The notes: a model not told the origin generated them from the letters alone. Positions 22,926 through 34,366 are shown, counted from the first letter of the stretch. The stretch: DNA of 64,000 nucleotides from Okapia johnstoni (GCA_024291935.2 CM044316.1:74044501-74108500); one strand, 5' to 3'. Made by a program: numbers and translations.

Positions 22926-23799
22926 ACAGGTTTTCTGAAAATTTTGTACATAGTTAAGAAAAAAATCAATAAATATTTGTGGCTAGTTTATTTACTGAAC
23001 ACCTAGCTGAATACTTTCACTATGTTATAATATTTGACTTACACAATTTTCTTATTAAATTTATGTGTGTCTTAATTCTCATTTTCACTTCTTTATAAAC
23101 ATTTATTATTTTTAAAACTGTTTATTTTAATCAGAATCTCTTATATTTTGCATTTGGATCTATGTAATACCTGGATATAGCAGACTAGGAATTTAGTGTT
23201 ATATAGGATAAAACTATAATTTCTGACCATCTTATTACATAAGAAAATACTGAAATTTTTTGTTCCACTGTTTCTGTTCACCATTCACTAAAATACCTGA
23301 TTGAATAACAGTGGCATCTTACAATAATTGCAAACAAAAAACCATAAAGAAATGAACTTTGGTATTTGTGGTTCAGAGTATGTTATGATGTCATATTTTT
23401 CAAAAACTAAAGCAACTCTTATCCCCTATAATGGTTTTGGTTGAATTAATAATATTTATTAAGAATTCTGCTAATGTCACTGGATTTCCTAAATTAAGGT
23501 ACTTGTAAAACATGGTATGCAGTGCATTAAAAAGCTGACTTCTATACCTTTTGTTCTCAATACACACAGTGACTTACTAAAGATGGCTAGTACTTTAAAA
23601 TTTTCAAAAATTATAACAAGAAAAAGGGGACTAAACTAGCATTAACTTTTTTAAGTAACTCGAACTCATTGTGTCTATTTATTTACTCATTTGCTTATCT
23701 ACAACATGTACTGACCTATGTAGTTTACTAAATAGTTTATGTATGCTTCTAATTTTAATCTAGTCATCAATATAAACCAAAAAGTGTTACTCATTCTAT
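22926..23799. other. Unassigned AT-rich intron
   Basis: Nothing recognised. Confidence 0.4.
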
Positions 23800-23972
23800 T
23801 TATAGATGAAGAATCTGAGGCTCAGAAAGGTTAACTAATGCTATTAAGACATATAGTTATAAAGAGAACAAGCCAGAGTTTAAACCTCAATTCTACAGAG
23901 AGACAAAGAGTTTAAATCTCAATTCTATTTGAATTCAAAGCCTATGTTCTTTCCTCTTACTCTGCAGCCACT
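23800..23972 (-). mobile_element. MIR SINE with small internal duplication
   Basis: gatgaagaatctgaggctca then gaaaggttaactaatgc is a reverse MIR core. Inside it agagtttaaacctcaattct is repeated 31 bp later as agagtttaaatctcaattct. Confidence 0.75.
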
Positions 23973-24089
23973 TGTCAAGGCCACTCAAGTACATGAGTTC
24001 TTAAAGTGTACTATGTAGTAAACAGTGTTCCTTTCAACCTCCAAAGGGCAGGATCGATCACGCTTGGGAGGACAGGCTATGCAGATGCT

Positions 24090-24285
24090 ATACCTGGGGT
24101 TAAGACCAGGATCTGAAATTTACTAGCCATGTGAACCTACACAAATTATTTCATCTCCCAGGAGCTCAGTTTTTTCTGTAAAATGGAGCCAATGATAAAG
24201 AGAATCTACGACAAAGAATGTTAAGAGGATCAAATAAGTTGTTATTTAAAGTACTTAGAACATTGCTTGGCTCATAGTAAAATTA
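24090..24285 (+). mobile_element. MIR SINE
   Basis: Forward order: tttactagccatgtgaacc, cagttttttctgtaaaatgg, ttaagaggatcaaataagtt, tacttagaacattgcttggc. Confidence 0.85.
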
Positions 24286-25135
24286 AAATCAACATTATCA
24301 TATAACAATTGGTGACAAAATTTTAAGATAAGTTGAAGTTTTTATTTACAAGTTTGTCTTTCAAAAGCAATAATTAATTGTTGAGCATATAATAATGCAG
24401 ATGACATTATTTACTTATCAAATGTTTTATCAATTTTGACAGCATAAGTCTTCACTTATAATTCAAGTGTACTTGGCAGCATACATTGATATCAAAAGAA
24501 AAAACACATATATACATCTGTCTAGCATATGTTTGTGTATTTGCAAATACTAGCTCATTTATAACAAAGGCTTGAAGAGTTACAGCTGCTCAAAAATGAA
24601 GATACAGAAATATTAATCTATAGTTTTCAAACTCTATTCACATGTATCATTACATTGAAATCATCCAAGTCATAATACTTCCTGGCATAATAGTTTGGGG
24701 ATGCTGTATGATAAGGGCTCCCTTGGTGACTATTTTAATTTCCAGAAATAGTATCAGTGATGGAAATGAATTTGAGTACCATTTCTGAAATTTAATCATG
24801 TCACATTTAAACACCCAGAAGGGAACTGTATATGGCTACTGTCAGCCACATAAGCCCCCAAAATGAAAATACTCCTAGTTATTTTTAGATAGTTAACTAA
24901 ACTGCTATCAATTTCCATTGAATTTACTTTAAACATCATGTTCTGTTAATCCTACATGACAAAGCGTATCTGTTCTCCTGAGAACAGGTTTCTCATTCCA
25001 GTTCATCATCCTTGTCCTTTGAAGACATTTATAAAAATGGCCATGTGAATATTTGAATTTATTTAAAAGAGACAAGGGAATATAAATTAGAACTTATATT
25101 AGAAGAATATCTGTAATATTGTAATAGGTACTAAG
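24286..25135. other. Unassigned AT-rich intron
   Basis: Nothing recognised. Confidence 0.4.
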
Positions 25136-25358
25136 TGTGGGCTCAGTCACTTTAGTCAGGCAGGTCTGACTCTTTGAGATCCCATGGACTGTAGCCCGCC
25201 AGGCTCCTCTGTCTATGGGATTTTCCCAGAAAGAATACTGGAATGGGTTGCCATTTCCTCCTCCAGGGAATCTTCCCAATCCAGGGATTGAACTCAGGTC
25301 TCCTGCATCTTCTGCATTGCAGGCAGGATTTTTTACCACTGTGCTACCAGGGAAGCCC
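25136..25358 (-). mobile_element. Bov-tA SINE
   Basis: Reverse copy: gatcccatggactgtagccc, aagaatactggaatggg, gtgctaccagggaagcccc; a ctgcatcttctgcattgc stretch shows a small tandem insertion. taggtact (25125) / taggtgct (25362) may be the target-site duplication. Confidence 0.94.
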
Positions 25359-27507
25359 CATTAGGTGCTACGGGAACATCTTAAAAATTTTCACATATCA
25401 ATCAAAAGTAACTTCAATTAAAATTAAAATAATCAAAGTTAATCAAATGCCCTGTGGTAAAAAAAAAAAAAAATGAAAGATAAAACTAAAACATAATTAA
25501 GATCTCTCAAAGTCAATGATAAGCTCTATGAATCATAACTGGAAATCTAAACTGAAATTATATAAATCAGATGTATTATTGCCTTAACTCACCCACAGAT
25601 ATTAGGAAATAATCAGTGTTAAAATTATAAGTACTTTCTTTGCCAAGTATTAAAACATTTGTTGTTAACATATGAACTAATTATATTGTTACAGAAAATG
25701 TTTAATGGGTGATTGATACACATAATAATTATTACCACATAATTAAGCATTATCTTATAATAGAGCTAGATATAAATTTACTCCTTACAAACTAAAAGCA
25801 CTTAGTAGCTGTATTAATTAAAGACATACATTATGAAAAATAATTCACATAATAATTTTTAAAATAATATTAAACTCTCATCTCAACATAAATGTCTTGC
25901 CTTTAATTGTTTAAATGAAAATGAATAATGAATGAATAAATGAATTTATACTTAGGTTTTTAAAATGTAGGATATCATTAATATTAAAAATATTTCATTT
26001 AATTACACTGAAAATCAGTCATAATAGATTGCTTAAAATTGACATTATGGTAAAAATGAGGAAAAGGCAAAGAAAAAGCTAAGGACTGAAAAAAAATTTT
26101 TTTGATGATAAGTATATAGATATGAAGATCAGTCTCTCTACACCATGAGAAATGCAACCTCCAAAATTACCACTTTTATATTTTGATATAAGGCTTGCTA
26201 GTAGTAGTAGCAGCTGATAAGATCATAGTATCATATGACTGCTGATTATTTGAAATGAGTGAGAAATAAATAAGTGATCTCAGATAAACTATCAAGATGC
26301 CTGCATGCAGAAATGGCCTAAAATGAGAAACTCTTATTTCAAGTTCATTTTCAGTACCCCATTGCAAAATATACCAGATCTCAATAAACCCATCAGTACA
26401 ATTAAGAAGGAAGTAGATATCTTCAACTATACTTCAATATAAAATCAAAATTTTAAAAAGGCAGAAACGGTACAAGTGAGGCAAATGTAAATGCAGGAGC
26501 CCCAGTTAGACTGAAGACAATCTGAATGGGAACCCGAGGATAGCAACATTTTGGTATGGATGTCCTCTAACCCCACCCCCACCCCAGCTCCCTGCCCTGC
26601 CAAGCACTTAATCTCCATCATTCTTCCCTCTCTCACATGAAATATCTGCTGAAACAAATGGCTTCTCTCCCATTATTGCAGGTCTAAACTGACCTAGTGG
26701 TATTCCTACGTGACAGCATACAAAGCCTGAAGAAAGTTTATCAATCTTACTTCAGAGTGGACGTGAGCAAATTGGTTATAATCTCTGTAATGTCAACTCC
26801 CGAGATTCTACACTCCATCAGCTGGGAGCCTGCACTAGCTGTAACCTGCAGGTACTTCTATATGCTGTGTAGTCAGGGGATGGTCTAAGTTTTCAATGTG
26901 TAGCACTAAATCATCACTGTGGCAAGGTGCACATTTTACTCTGGATTTTATAAACATTATAAAAAGCCACAGAAAAAAGCAAAACCATATATCCTCAGCA
27001 ACAAAGACAATGGGAAGAATCAGAATCCTTATTACATATTCTTACAAATCAATGCAATAAAAACAAATACCCCAAGAGGAACATATTATACAGTGTACCT
27101 TACGTGACCCTTTTTGATCCCTGTCAAGGCACAGAGATGAACAAGGGAACAGCAGAATGTCAGAGAATATGATAGATAATGGGAGGCACCTCACTATCAC
27201 ATTCATGTGAGAGGGCAGTCTGGATTTACATATAAACGTCATATAGAGACAAAACCAAGTCAAAGAAAAACAAAATTTTGTTAAACACTGTAGCAAAAAC
27301 TAATTGGAAGACACTAGATGCAAGCTGGGGGCAATTAAGCTCAAAGCCTATTTCGATACATCCTTCTTAACCTATCAGGTTTCTTTCTTTTCAAGCATAC
27401 TTTCACATGTTCTGACTTGAGTAAAATCGCTAAGGGAGAGATGCATTAGCTTTAGTCATCGGTTTCACTTTCTAGCTCACATCCAGGTTTCCTTCCATTT
27501 TCAATGG
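25359..27507. other. Unassigned AT-rich intron
   Basis: 2.1 kb, very AT-rich up to 26450, with an A-run near 25459-25473 and a C-rich patch (ccccacccccaccccag) near 26571. No exon or repeat recognised. Confidence 0.4.
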
Positions 27508-27888
27508 GTGGAGGTGATGGAATTCCACCTGAGCTATTTCAAATTGTAGTGTGGAAGAAGACTCTTGAGAGTCCCTTGAATAGTAAGGAGATCAAACCAG
27601 TCAATTCTAAAGGAAATCAACCCTGAATATTCATTGGAAGGACCGATGCTGAAGCTCCAATACTTTGGCCACCTGATGCGAAGATCGGACTCATTAAAAA
27701 AGACCCTGATGCTGGGAAATACTGAGGGCAAGAGGAGAAAGGGGTGACAGAGGACGAGATAGTTGGATGTCATCAGCGACTCAGTGGACATGAGCTGCAG
27801 CAAACTCCGGGAGATAGGGAAGGACAGGGAAGCCTGGTGTGCTCTAGTTCATGGGACAAAGAGTCCAACACAACTTAGTTACTGAACA
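27508..27888 (+). mobile_element. BovB LINE with a large internal deletion
   Basis: ggaggtgatggaattccacctgagctatttcaaat belongs to the middle of the BovB ORF, but after about 45 bp it jumps to the 3' part (gtgtggaagaagactcttgagagtccc) and then runs to the end. The reverse-transcriptase core between them is missing, more than 1 kb by comparison with the copy at 47088. Confidence 0.9.
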
Positions 27889-28199
27889 ATAATCACAGGT
27901 AACCAACTGGCTGTCTAGTTGCTCCTTGATCAACACAGGTGGCAAAGGCTCACTAGGCAGTCATATTCAGGTCCCATGAACCAAAGGTTCATGCAAGAGC
28001 TGAGTCTGGGTGGGCCAAGGGCCAGCTGAAACTGAATTTAACTTAGTGGGAAGTTAGTTAAACTCTTTGTAGGAAGGTTGCTAGGTTAGTGGACTGGATG
28101 GCTATGGGTTATCCAGAATAATCTGCTTACTCAGACTCTCCCTTCCTTCCATTCATCCAAGTTTGAAGCTTCCTTTATTAACTTGTGCTCCATATTCTT
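27889..28199. other. Unassigned intron
   Basis: Nothing recognised. Confidence 0.4.
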
Positions 28200-28214
28200 C
28201 TCCAATTATTTTCA

Positions 28215-28543
28215 TTTTTTATTAGTTTTATTTATTTATGACTGTGCTTAGCCTTCATTGCTGCACAGGCTTTTCTCTAGTTGCAGCGAATGGGGGCTAC
28301 TCTCTAGCTGCAGGGAGCAGGCTTCTCATTGTGGAGGCTTCTCTTGTTGCGGAGCACAGGCTCTAGGGCATGTGAGTATATACATAGTTGTGGCTCCAGG
28401 GCTCAAGAGCACAGGATCAATAGCTGTGGTGCACGGGCTTAGCTGGCTTCATGGCATGTGGGATCTTCCCGAATCAGGGACTGAACCAGTGTCTCCTGCA
28501 TTGTCAGGTGGATTCTTTACCACTGAGCCCCCAGAGAAGCACC
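28215..28543 (-). mobile_element. CHR-2 type SINE with 15-bp target-site duplication
   Basis: Reverse copy: tttatttatttatgactg tail, ttgtggaggcttctcttgtt and gatcttcccgaatcaggga body, ctttaccactgagccccc head. Perfect flanks ctccaattattttca at 28200-28214 and 28544-28558. An open frame over it (28258-28680) is a by-product of the antisense SINE. Confidence 0.96.
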
Positions 28544-28558
28544 CTCCAATTATTTTCA

Positions 28559-28959
28559 AGCTTAGAAAAATTTTGCTCAATCTAAAGTATTTCTTTGATA
28601 TTCACAATTTCATCGTTTTCATGAAGATTTTCAGGACCCGGGTGATGAGAATCCCCAGATCATTTTGTTTAAATACATAACCCAAATCAATTCTTCAATA
28701 ATTTTCCTTGTTTTATTTTATAAATTACCATTGTCAAACGGGAGTAAAGAGGGAAAGTGAGAAATAAAATTGCTACTCTGGCTAAAGAGAAAGAGAAGAG
28801 AAAGAGACAAGGAGAAAGCGATGGAGTAAGTGAGACTATGTGTGTGTATGTGTGTATATAAGAGAGAGCAGAGGTGGAAAGTGCTTTCAAGTTCACCATG
28901 TTCAGCTCTATCCACAGAGACATCTTGATTTAGAGAAAAAATATACAGAATTTGGAATC
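28559..28959. other. Unassigned intron with GA-rich and TG-rich patches
   Basis: Purine-rich run 28785-28835 (gaaagagaagagaaagagac) followed by tgtgtgtatgtgtgtatata at 28838-28860. Confidence 0.5.
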
Positions 28960-29075
28960 TTAAGACCTGATTCTAGATTCCTTCCAGTTCTGCTTTTGTC
29001 ACTAACTTTGAGAGCCTGGGAAAACCACATAGCCCACGTGTCTTAGTTTCCATGTCTGAATTCTCATCTGCATTT
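28960..29075 (+). mobile_element. MIR SINE (probable)
   Basis: Diverged forward MIR: ccagttctgcttttgtcact (from gctctgccacttac) and gtgtcttagtttccatgtctg (from cctcagtttcctcatctg) at the right spacing. Confidence 0.5.
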
Positions 29076-29848
29076 GCATTCTGAATTTGCATAATGTTAT
29101 GATGCTCTAACATCATTATATACATCAAAGCCATAGCACTATGAAGTTTCTATAAATGTCCAACAATTAATAAACTACACCACTACTATTCTCATTAGCA
29201 AGTGTTTGTGCCCAATTCTGGTCTCCTTCCACCAACTATAATCCTGTTATTACCTCTCCCTAGTTTTTGTCTGTTTGTTTTTGGAAAGGTGGGGTGCTTT
29301 GTGCTTCATGGTAAACACTTCAGGCAAATTATTGTTCTATAATTTGATCCATCACTTCAAGACCTTACAGACTTAGGCTTCCAAGAAGACAAATAAATGC
29401 TGTTTAAAATTCTTACTAATGTATAGGCCAGCTTAACATGAATCCTCATTAATCTCTACCTTTTATTTGTGACAGAGGTTATCTGGTTAGAATGCTCTGA
29501 ATTTGTTGTTTGAACCAGAATAACCAGTCTGGGAGGAAATTAGGTCCTATATACACTCAAAAGCCAAAATGAGGCTCATAAAAGTGATGAACTTGTGTCT
29601 TTAAGGAACTGTTGAGCTCCTTTGAGGTCACAAGGTAACCACTCATACACCTCTCTGAGACCCATCCAGGACACTAGCAACATTTGATTGTTGTTATCAT
29701 GTGATGTTATCATATTTGATAACAACAAATATGAAATGCACATTTCAATATATTATAAACTCTGGAAGCAAATTATTACTGATTTTGACCCAAATTCCAT
29801 AATAAGTGAAGGTGATGCAAAAAGAGGATATATATACATATATATAGA
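29076..29848. other. Unassigned intron next to the EDIL3 exon
   Basis: Contains an inverted pair gttgttatca / tgataacaac (29690-29726) and a TA-rich tract (29829-29848). No repeat family recognised. Confidence 0.45.
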
Positions 29849-29873
29849 TATTCACATATATGTGAATACTTAC
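29849..29873 (-). promoter_or_regulatory. EDIL3: 5' splice site with an adjacent perfect 20-bp palindrome
   Basis: The donor is ACA|GTAAGT on the minus strand, a good U1 match. Plus-strand positions 29849-29868 read TATTCACATATATGTGAATA, perfectly self-complementary. In the transcript it occupies intron +6 to +25 and could fold into a hairpin whose base touches the U1-binding region. A (TA)-rich tract (29829-29850) follows. Confidence 0.85.
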
Positions 29874-29987
29874 TGTATTGACAATTTCTTCCCATGAATT
29901 CCCCTGGGCACTCACAGGAATAGTTAGCAACAAGGTCTGTACATATCCCACCATTTTTGCAGGGCTCAGCTTCGCATTCATTTATGT
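29874..29987 (-). CDS. EDIL3: EDIL3 (DEL-1) internal exon encoding the third EGF-like domain
   Basis: On the minus strand this stretch is open and carries 37 complete codons plus a split codon at each end (phase 1-1). It starts after a tttcctcAG acceptor and ends at A|GTAAGT. The translation opens [15 protein letters not shown] and has six cysteines spaced C-x4-C-x5-C-x8-C-x-C-x8-C, the complete EGF pattern. An acidic/Asn N-terminal stretch and C-x-D-x4-Y-x-C-x-C match a calcium-binding EGF with the Asp/Asn beta-hydroxylation consensus. No Ser/Thr precedes Cys3, so the O-fucose consensus is absent. From memory the human protein has Val where this has Ala in the CEAEPC segment; otherwise it agrees. 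EDIL3 is a secreted matrix glycoprotein with three EGF and two discoidin domains. It binds alpha-v integrins through an RGD in EGF2 and restrains leukocyte adhesion. The symmetrical phase means that skipping this exon keeps the frame. The identification is very secure. Confidence 0.96.
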
Positions 29988-30020
29988 CTGAGGAAAATAG
30001 GAAGAAGAGAGAAAGAGAAT
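29988..30020 (-). promoter_or_regulatory. EDIL3: 3' splice site of the EDIL3 EGF3 exon
   Basis: Read on the minus strand, the exon is preceded by CAG and an almost unbroken pyrimidine tract: 30001-30019 is all purine on the plus strand. This is a strong U2AF-type acceptor. A possible branch region (ccattaattc) lies just upstream at about 30020-30028. The tract and AG fit the exon boundary predicted from the protein. Confidence 0.9.
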
Positions 30021-30829
30021 TAATGGTGAAAAAAGAGATAGATTTTTAGAAGGTTTTAGGCATTTCAAATAAGAGAAGGTCTAAATAATGTCGTGTGTCT
30101 ATGTCTCATCAATAATATAAATGGTGCTTACAGTAGACAATTTATTAACAATCAAACTAAGTCAAGTTCAAATGGAATTGAAAATCCGAATCCAACAGAA
30201 CTAAAACACTCTCTAATCCTGAAAATAAACATGACTAGTTGGGGAAATATTCAGTGTATCCTTAGAATTAAATCAAACAAATTAACCCTGATCGAGAAAT
30301 GAATTGGTATCACTTACAAAATCTAGAACCCCCCCAGCAGCAACCACTGCCAATTAACACTGTCTCATTTCATCTTAATTCATTAAAATTCCAACTGACA
30401 GAGATGTTTTAGTTTCTAAATAGTTTGCCTTTGATGAATGCGATGAGAAGCAAATTAGAGTTAATAGCTAAAGCTTGTTACAGGCAAAGTATAATAAATG
30501 TAAGTGACGATCATTGCCTAGTTTCATTCAAGGGTTTCTAAAGTCAGGCTGACTAAAGGCATTCACCTGTGATATACTATTATTACACCTGACGAAAAAT
30601 CATATGCTATATAAAACATTCAGCAAATTATACTAAATTCCATGCTGATTTTGGAGAAAAGGGACAACAAATGGGATTTTGAACCAAAAAAAAATGGAAT
30701 AATGACGAACTCAGTGGAGTATCAATCACTGATATTTGCACATCATTTCCCGTAAGCACAGCACCGAGTTTGGTTCTGTGGGAGCTAGTAAAGTAACTGG
30801 CGGACGTACACGGCTCTGCACTGCTTTCC
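30021..30829. other. Unassigned intron upstream of the EDIL3 exon
   Basis: Nothing recognised beyond the branch/acceptor region. Confidence 0.4.
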
Positions 30830-31075
30830 CTTCTTATCATCTGTTTCAACTGGACACCTGCTCTGCTCCTATTCCCACAACTGCTTCTTACATACCTAAA
30901 TGCTCCTCCTTAGGAATTGTCTGTCTGTGGGCCTCTCCCTCTCACAGTCAGTCTCTGACTTTACAAATGCAGATCCTGCCCAGTACTGTTCTCTGTACCC
31001 CCCTAAATGCCACACACTATCTAGAAGACCACTAGTGCCCAGTAAATATTGCTTGATAAAATATCTAACAAAATA
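30830..31075 (+). mobile_element. L2 LINE 3'-end remnant (probable)
   Basis: Pyrimidine-rich segment (cttacatacctaaatgctcc) ending tgcccagtaaatattgcttgat, compared with the L2 ending tgctcaataaatatttgttgaat. Confidence 0.45.
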
Positions 31076-31366
31076 GTGGTGCAATCTGAAGAAAATTATT
31101 TCAGATGTGTAATATGCCTTCTGATAAACATATCAGAAGCTATTCTAAAGTTCTGGGTTTTCACAGTGCTTAAGACAATATGATCATTAAATTACCCTCT
31201 CAATATTAAACAAGGACAAAATATTAGAAAACTTCTATTTTTCCTTTTCCTTTAACTTCTTTCTTACGAACAGCATTCTCCTCCTGGAAGCAGATTTGGT
31301 CACCCTCTCATTCTCAGGTTATGGCAAAGTTTGGTCTAAATTTGTATAGGCAGGTGACCACTTTAT
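31076..31366. other. Unassigned intron
   Basis: Nothing recognised. Confidence 0.4.
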
Positions 31367-31383
31367 AAAAGATTTCTGGTCCT

Positions 31384-31549
31384 GGGACTCCCCTGGTGGT
31401 CCAGTGGTTAAGACTTTGCCTTCCCATGCAGGGAGTGCCTGGTTCGATCCCTGGTCGAGGAGCTAAGATCCCACATGCCTTGCGGCCAAAAAACCAAAAA
31501 CATAAAACAGAAACAATATCGTAACAAATTCAATAAAGTTAAAAAAAAA
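31384..31549 (+). mobile_element. ART2A/CHR-type SINE with 17-bp target-site duplication
   Basis: ctcccctggtggtccagtgg head, ggttcgatccctggtcgagg box B, aaacagaaacaatatcgtaa tail and poly-A. Perfect flanks aaaagatttctggtcct at 31367-31383 and 31550-31566. The insertion is young enough to keep both flanks intact. Confidence 0.97.
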
Positions 31550-31649
31550 AAAAGATTTCTGGTCCTTTTTGATTTCTGGTCAACTGCTACATCTTGAGAG
31601 TAGAGATAATTCATGAGTGTGTTCAGAAATAATCTAAATCATTTAAACC

Positions 31650-31834
31650 GCGCTGGAGTGCTCAATCATGTCTGACTCTTTGCGGGCTCAAGGACTGTAG
31701 CACGCCAGGCTCCTGTGTCCGTGGGATTCTCCAGACAAGAATACCGCAGTGGGGTGCCATTTCCTACTCCAGGGGCTCTTCCCAACCCAGGGTGGCAGCT
31801 GGAGTTTTCACCGCCTGAGCCACCTGGGAATCCC
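31650..31834 (-). mobile_element. Bov-tA SINE, internally deleted
   Basis: Reverse copy; between cttcccaacccagggtgg and cctgagccacctgggaatcc about 20-25 bp of the tRNA-like region is missing. Confidence 0.9.
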
Positions 31835-31954
31835 ATTTTAAGCAAATATAACATCAAATAATAGGATTAAATCAGAATCTGATCATTCTAAGAAACAGTT
31901 GTGTACTATAAAATATAATAGACTCAAACTTTTGACACTGACACTTTCAAGAAA

Positions 31955-31992
31955 GGGAGGAGGAAGGAAGGAAGGAAAGAACGCAAGGGAGA
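31955..31992. repeat. (GGAA)n purine-rich repeat
   Basis: gggaggaggaaggaaggaag followed by similar degenerate units. Confidence 0.85.
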
Positions 31993-32574
31993 GTATGTCA
32001 TTTACTCATTTTCTCACCTGATGAAATATTTAGCTCTTTTTCCCTCAAAAATTCATCTAGTCTTTATTTATATGGGATTAACATGCAGCACATTTGCATT
32101 CAATTTTGAAAGTGGCACAGAAATCACGGCGCTACTTATCTTCTTACCAGCTCAGCGTAAGGCAGGGGCCATGACTGGCTACTTCAGAACATGCCCAGCA
32201 TGTCTTTGCCTACATCATATCTACGGCAATCTGTTTTAGGTGAGGTATGTCAGTGGCTGACAAAAAGTTAAATCTTCATGTTTTAAAGAATACATTGCCT
32301 TATTTTGTAAAGTTAGACATAAAAAAAGTATTCATATATATATAGATATAGATATACACACACATATATATACTGAGTATTTTATAGATATATCCTGAGG
32401 TGATACTGAGTATTAATGTCTGAAAAAGACCACATAAAGGGAAATAAAATTTGATCTTCAACTTGAGGGGAAGTTTCAGTTAGGATTAATAAAAACAGGA
32501 TGAAGAGGTTATTGTATTCATATTGCCTAGCAGGGATTCAGAATGAGTCACAACTTGGAAGAGGAATGTCATGG
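31993..32574. other. Unassigned intron with a TA/CA microsatellite
   Basis: (TA)/(GATA)/(CA) stretch at about 32331-32372. The rest is unassigned. Confidence 0.45.
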
Positions 32575-32880
32575 TGTGATGGTGTGTTCAAGTCCACAAA
32601 CAGCAGTTTGTCTGGAGCAGAGAGTGGGAAGGAAGGTGCTAGAAACCAAGTATGAGGATGCAGGTAGGGGTCAGACCGCCATGAATGCCCAGTGTCAGCT
32701 AAGGAAGACAGGCTTTCTCTTCTGGCCCCGAAGACGTGGAGCTGGCTGGGAGGGTAGCTTCTGTACCCTTGTTTCCTAGAAAGACCTAGAAAAAGCCACA
32801 TGCGGAATGGACTTAAGAAATGAATGCAGGAAGGCTGGATAGAGACCCACCCAGGATTTGAAGCTAAGGGGTACAACACA
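32575..32880 (-). mobile_element. Ancient L2-type repeat (same body as 2049-2994)
   Basis: tctggagcagagagtgggaaggaaggtgct and ggtcagaccgccatgaatgcc match the body of the old repeat often seen reverse to an L2 tail. Family assignment uncertain. Confidence 0.45.
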
Positions 32881-33785
32881 CATTTTAATTCTCATGTAAG
32901 AGAATTATCTTACCTGAGCATTTCTCATTTCAATATTGACCTATATCACCAGTAAAATCAAACTCAGCTCTTGCAGGTTTGAAATGTTAATAGAAGGAAA
33001 TCTTCACAGCTGATGATATGAGACCAATCAAGAGTTATTATATATACTTTTAGGATATGCACGCACCATTTTTCTTTTCTTCCTCATTTCTTCTATGTTT
33101 TTAAACAATAAGTAGTACTTTACACAGGAGAATGTGAATTTAATTGAGATTAATCAGCCTTTGAATTTCTATCTACTTGTTCATCAGACTGGGTCTACAA
33201 TCACCAACAATGAAGTTAAAATTAACAATATTTGCTTCTAAAAATACGGTTACACCTTTACTCAGGGGTTAACTTGAGGTGGAATGAACTGAAATTGCAT
33301 TTGCTGACAGGAAAATACTTTCTAGCCATTATTCAGTTTGTGATTAATGAAACAAAAATGACCTTTTACTGTTTATGCATTTTTTAAATAAAAATAACTA
33401 CCTTAACATAAACTCATAAAATTAAAAACACTATATTGAGTTTCATACTTTAATAAAGCAGCAAAATAAGTAAAACATTTCTATGTACACACCTAGTAAC
33501 ATGTAGGCTCAGATAACGAATGCAAATTACACAGGAGCTTTTATATATCAGTATAATGTAAGAGTTCTTACAGCAGTGAAGGCTATTTGCACAGTGATTA
33601 ACACTGAAAGCAATCTAAATGGAAACAGACCTCAATTTGGATAAATCATGTTTAATTAAAGACTGTATATAAATGTTCACAGAATATAATGTAATGAAAT
33701 GAAAGTTAAACTCCTTTGTAATAAATCACATACATCTTTCTTTGTCATAGATCATGCCTTTACCATTTCCAGAAAAAAGTCCTCA
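32881..33785. other. Unassigned AT-rich intron
   Basis: 33590-33710 faintly resembles an old L1 3' segment; not callable. Confidence 0.35.
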
Positions 33786-34366
33786 TATCTTGGGCTCCAA
33801 GATCACTGTGGACCATGACTGCAAGCAGGAAATTAAAAGATGCTTGCTGCTTGGGAGGAAAGCTATGACAAACTTAGACAGTGTATTTAAAAGCAGAGAC
33901 ATCATTTTGTTGACAAAGGTCCATATAGGCAAAGCTATGGTTTTCCTAGTTGTCAGGTATGGATATGAGAGTTGGACCATAAAGAAGGCTGGGCACCAAG
34001 AATTGATGCTTCTGAATTGTAGTGCTGGAGAAGACTCTTGAGAGTCCCTTGGACTGCAAGGAGATCCAACTGGTCCATCCTAAAGCAAATCAACACTAAA
34101 TATTCATTGGAAGGACAGATGCTGAAGTTGACCCTCCAATACTTTAGCCACCTGATGGAAGAGCTGACTCATTGGAAAAGACTCGGATGCTGGGAAAGAC
34201 TGAAGGCAAAAGGAGAAGGGGGCAGTGGCAGAGGATGAGATGGAGATGACATCACAGACTCAATGGACATGATGAGCAAACTCCAGGAGACAATGAAGGA
34301 CAGGAAAGCCTGGCCTGCTGCAGTCCATGGGGTCGCAAAGAGTCAGATATGACTTAGCAACTGAAC
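33786..34366 (+). mobile_element. BovB LINE, 5'-truncated 3' end
   Basis: Begins tcttgggctccaagatcact, ends gacttagcaactgaacagca. The frame ILGSKITV...KAMVFLVV is interrupted further on, so non-coding. Confidence 0.94.

Larger units (their letters stand above)
1..29873 (-). other. EDIL3: EDIL3 intron following the EGF3 exon (partial)
   Basis: Everything below the donor is intron, running off the window edge. By known gene order the next exon should start the first discoidin domain; I did not recognise it here, so this intron is at least 29.9 kb. Its content is interspersed repeats listed separately. Confidence 0.85.

Noticed and set aside
28258..28680. 140-codon open frame on the plus strand
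   Set aside because: Antisense translation of a CHR-2 SINE running into intron; such frames recur wherever this SINE lies in reverse.
29745..29981. 78-codon minus-strand frame over the EDIL3 exon
   Set aside because: It is in a different frame from the EGF domain and runs through the donor into (TA)-rich intron.
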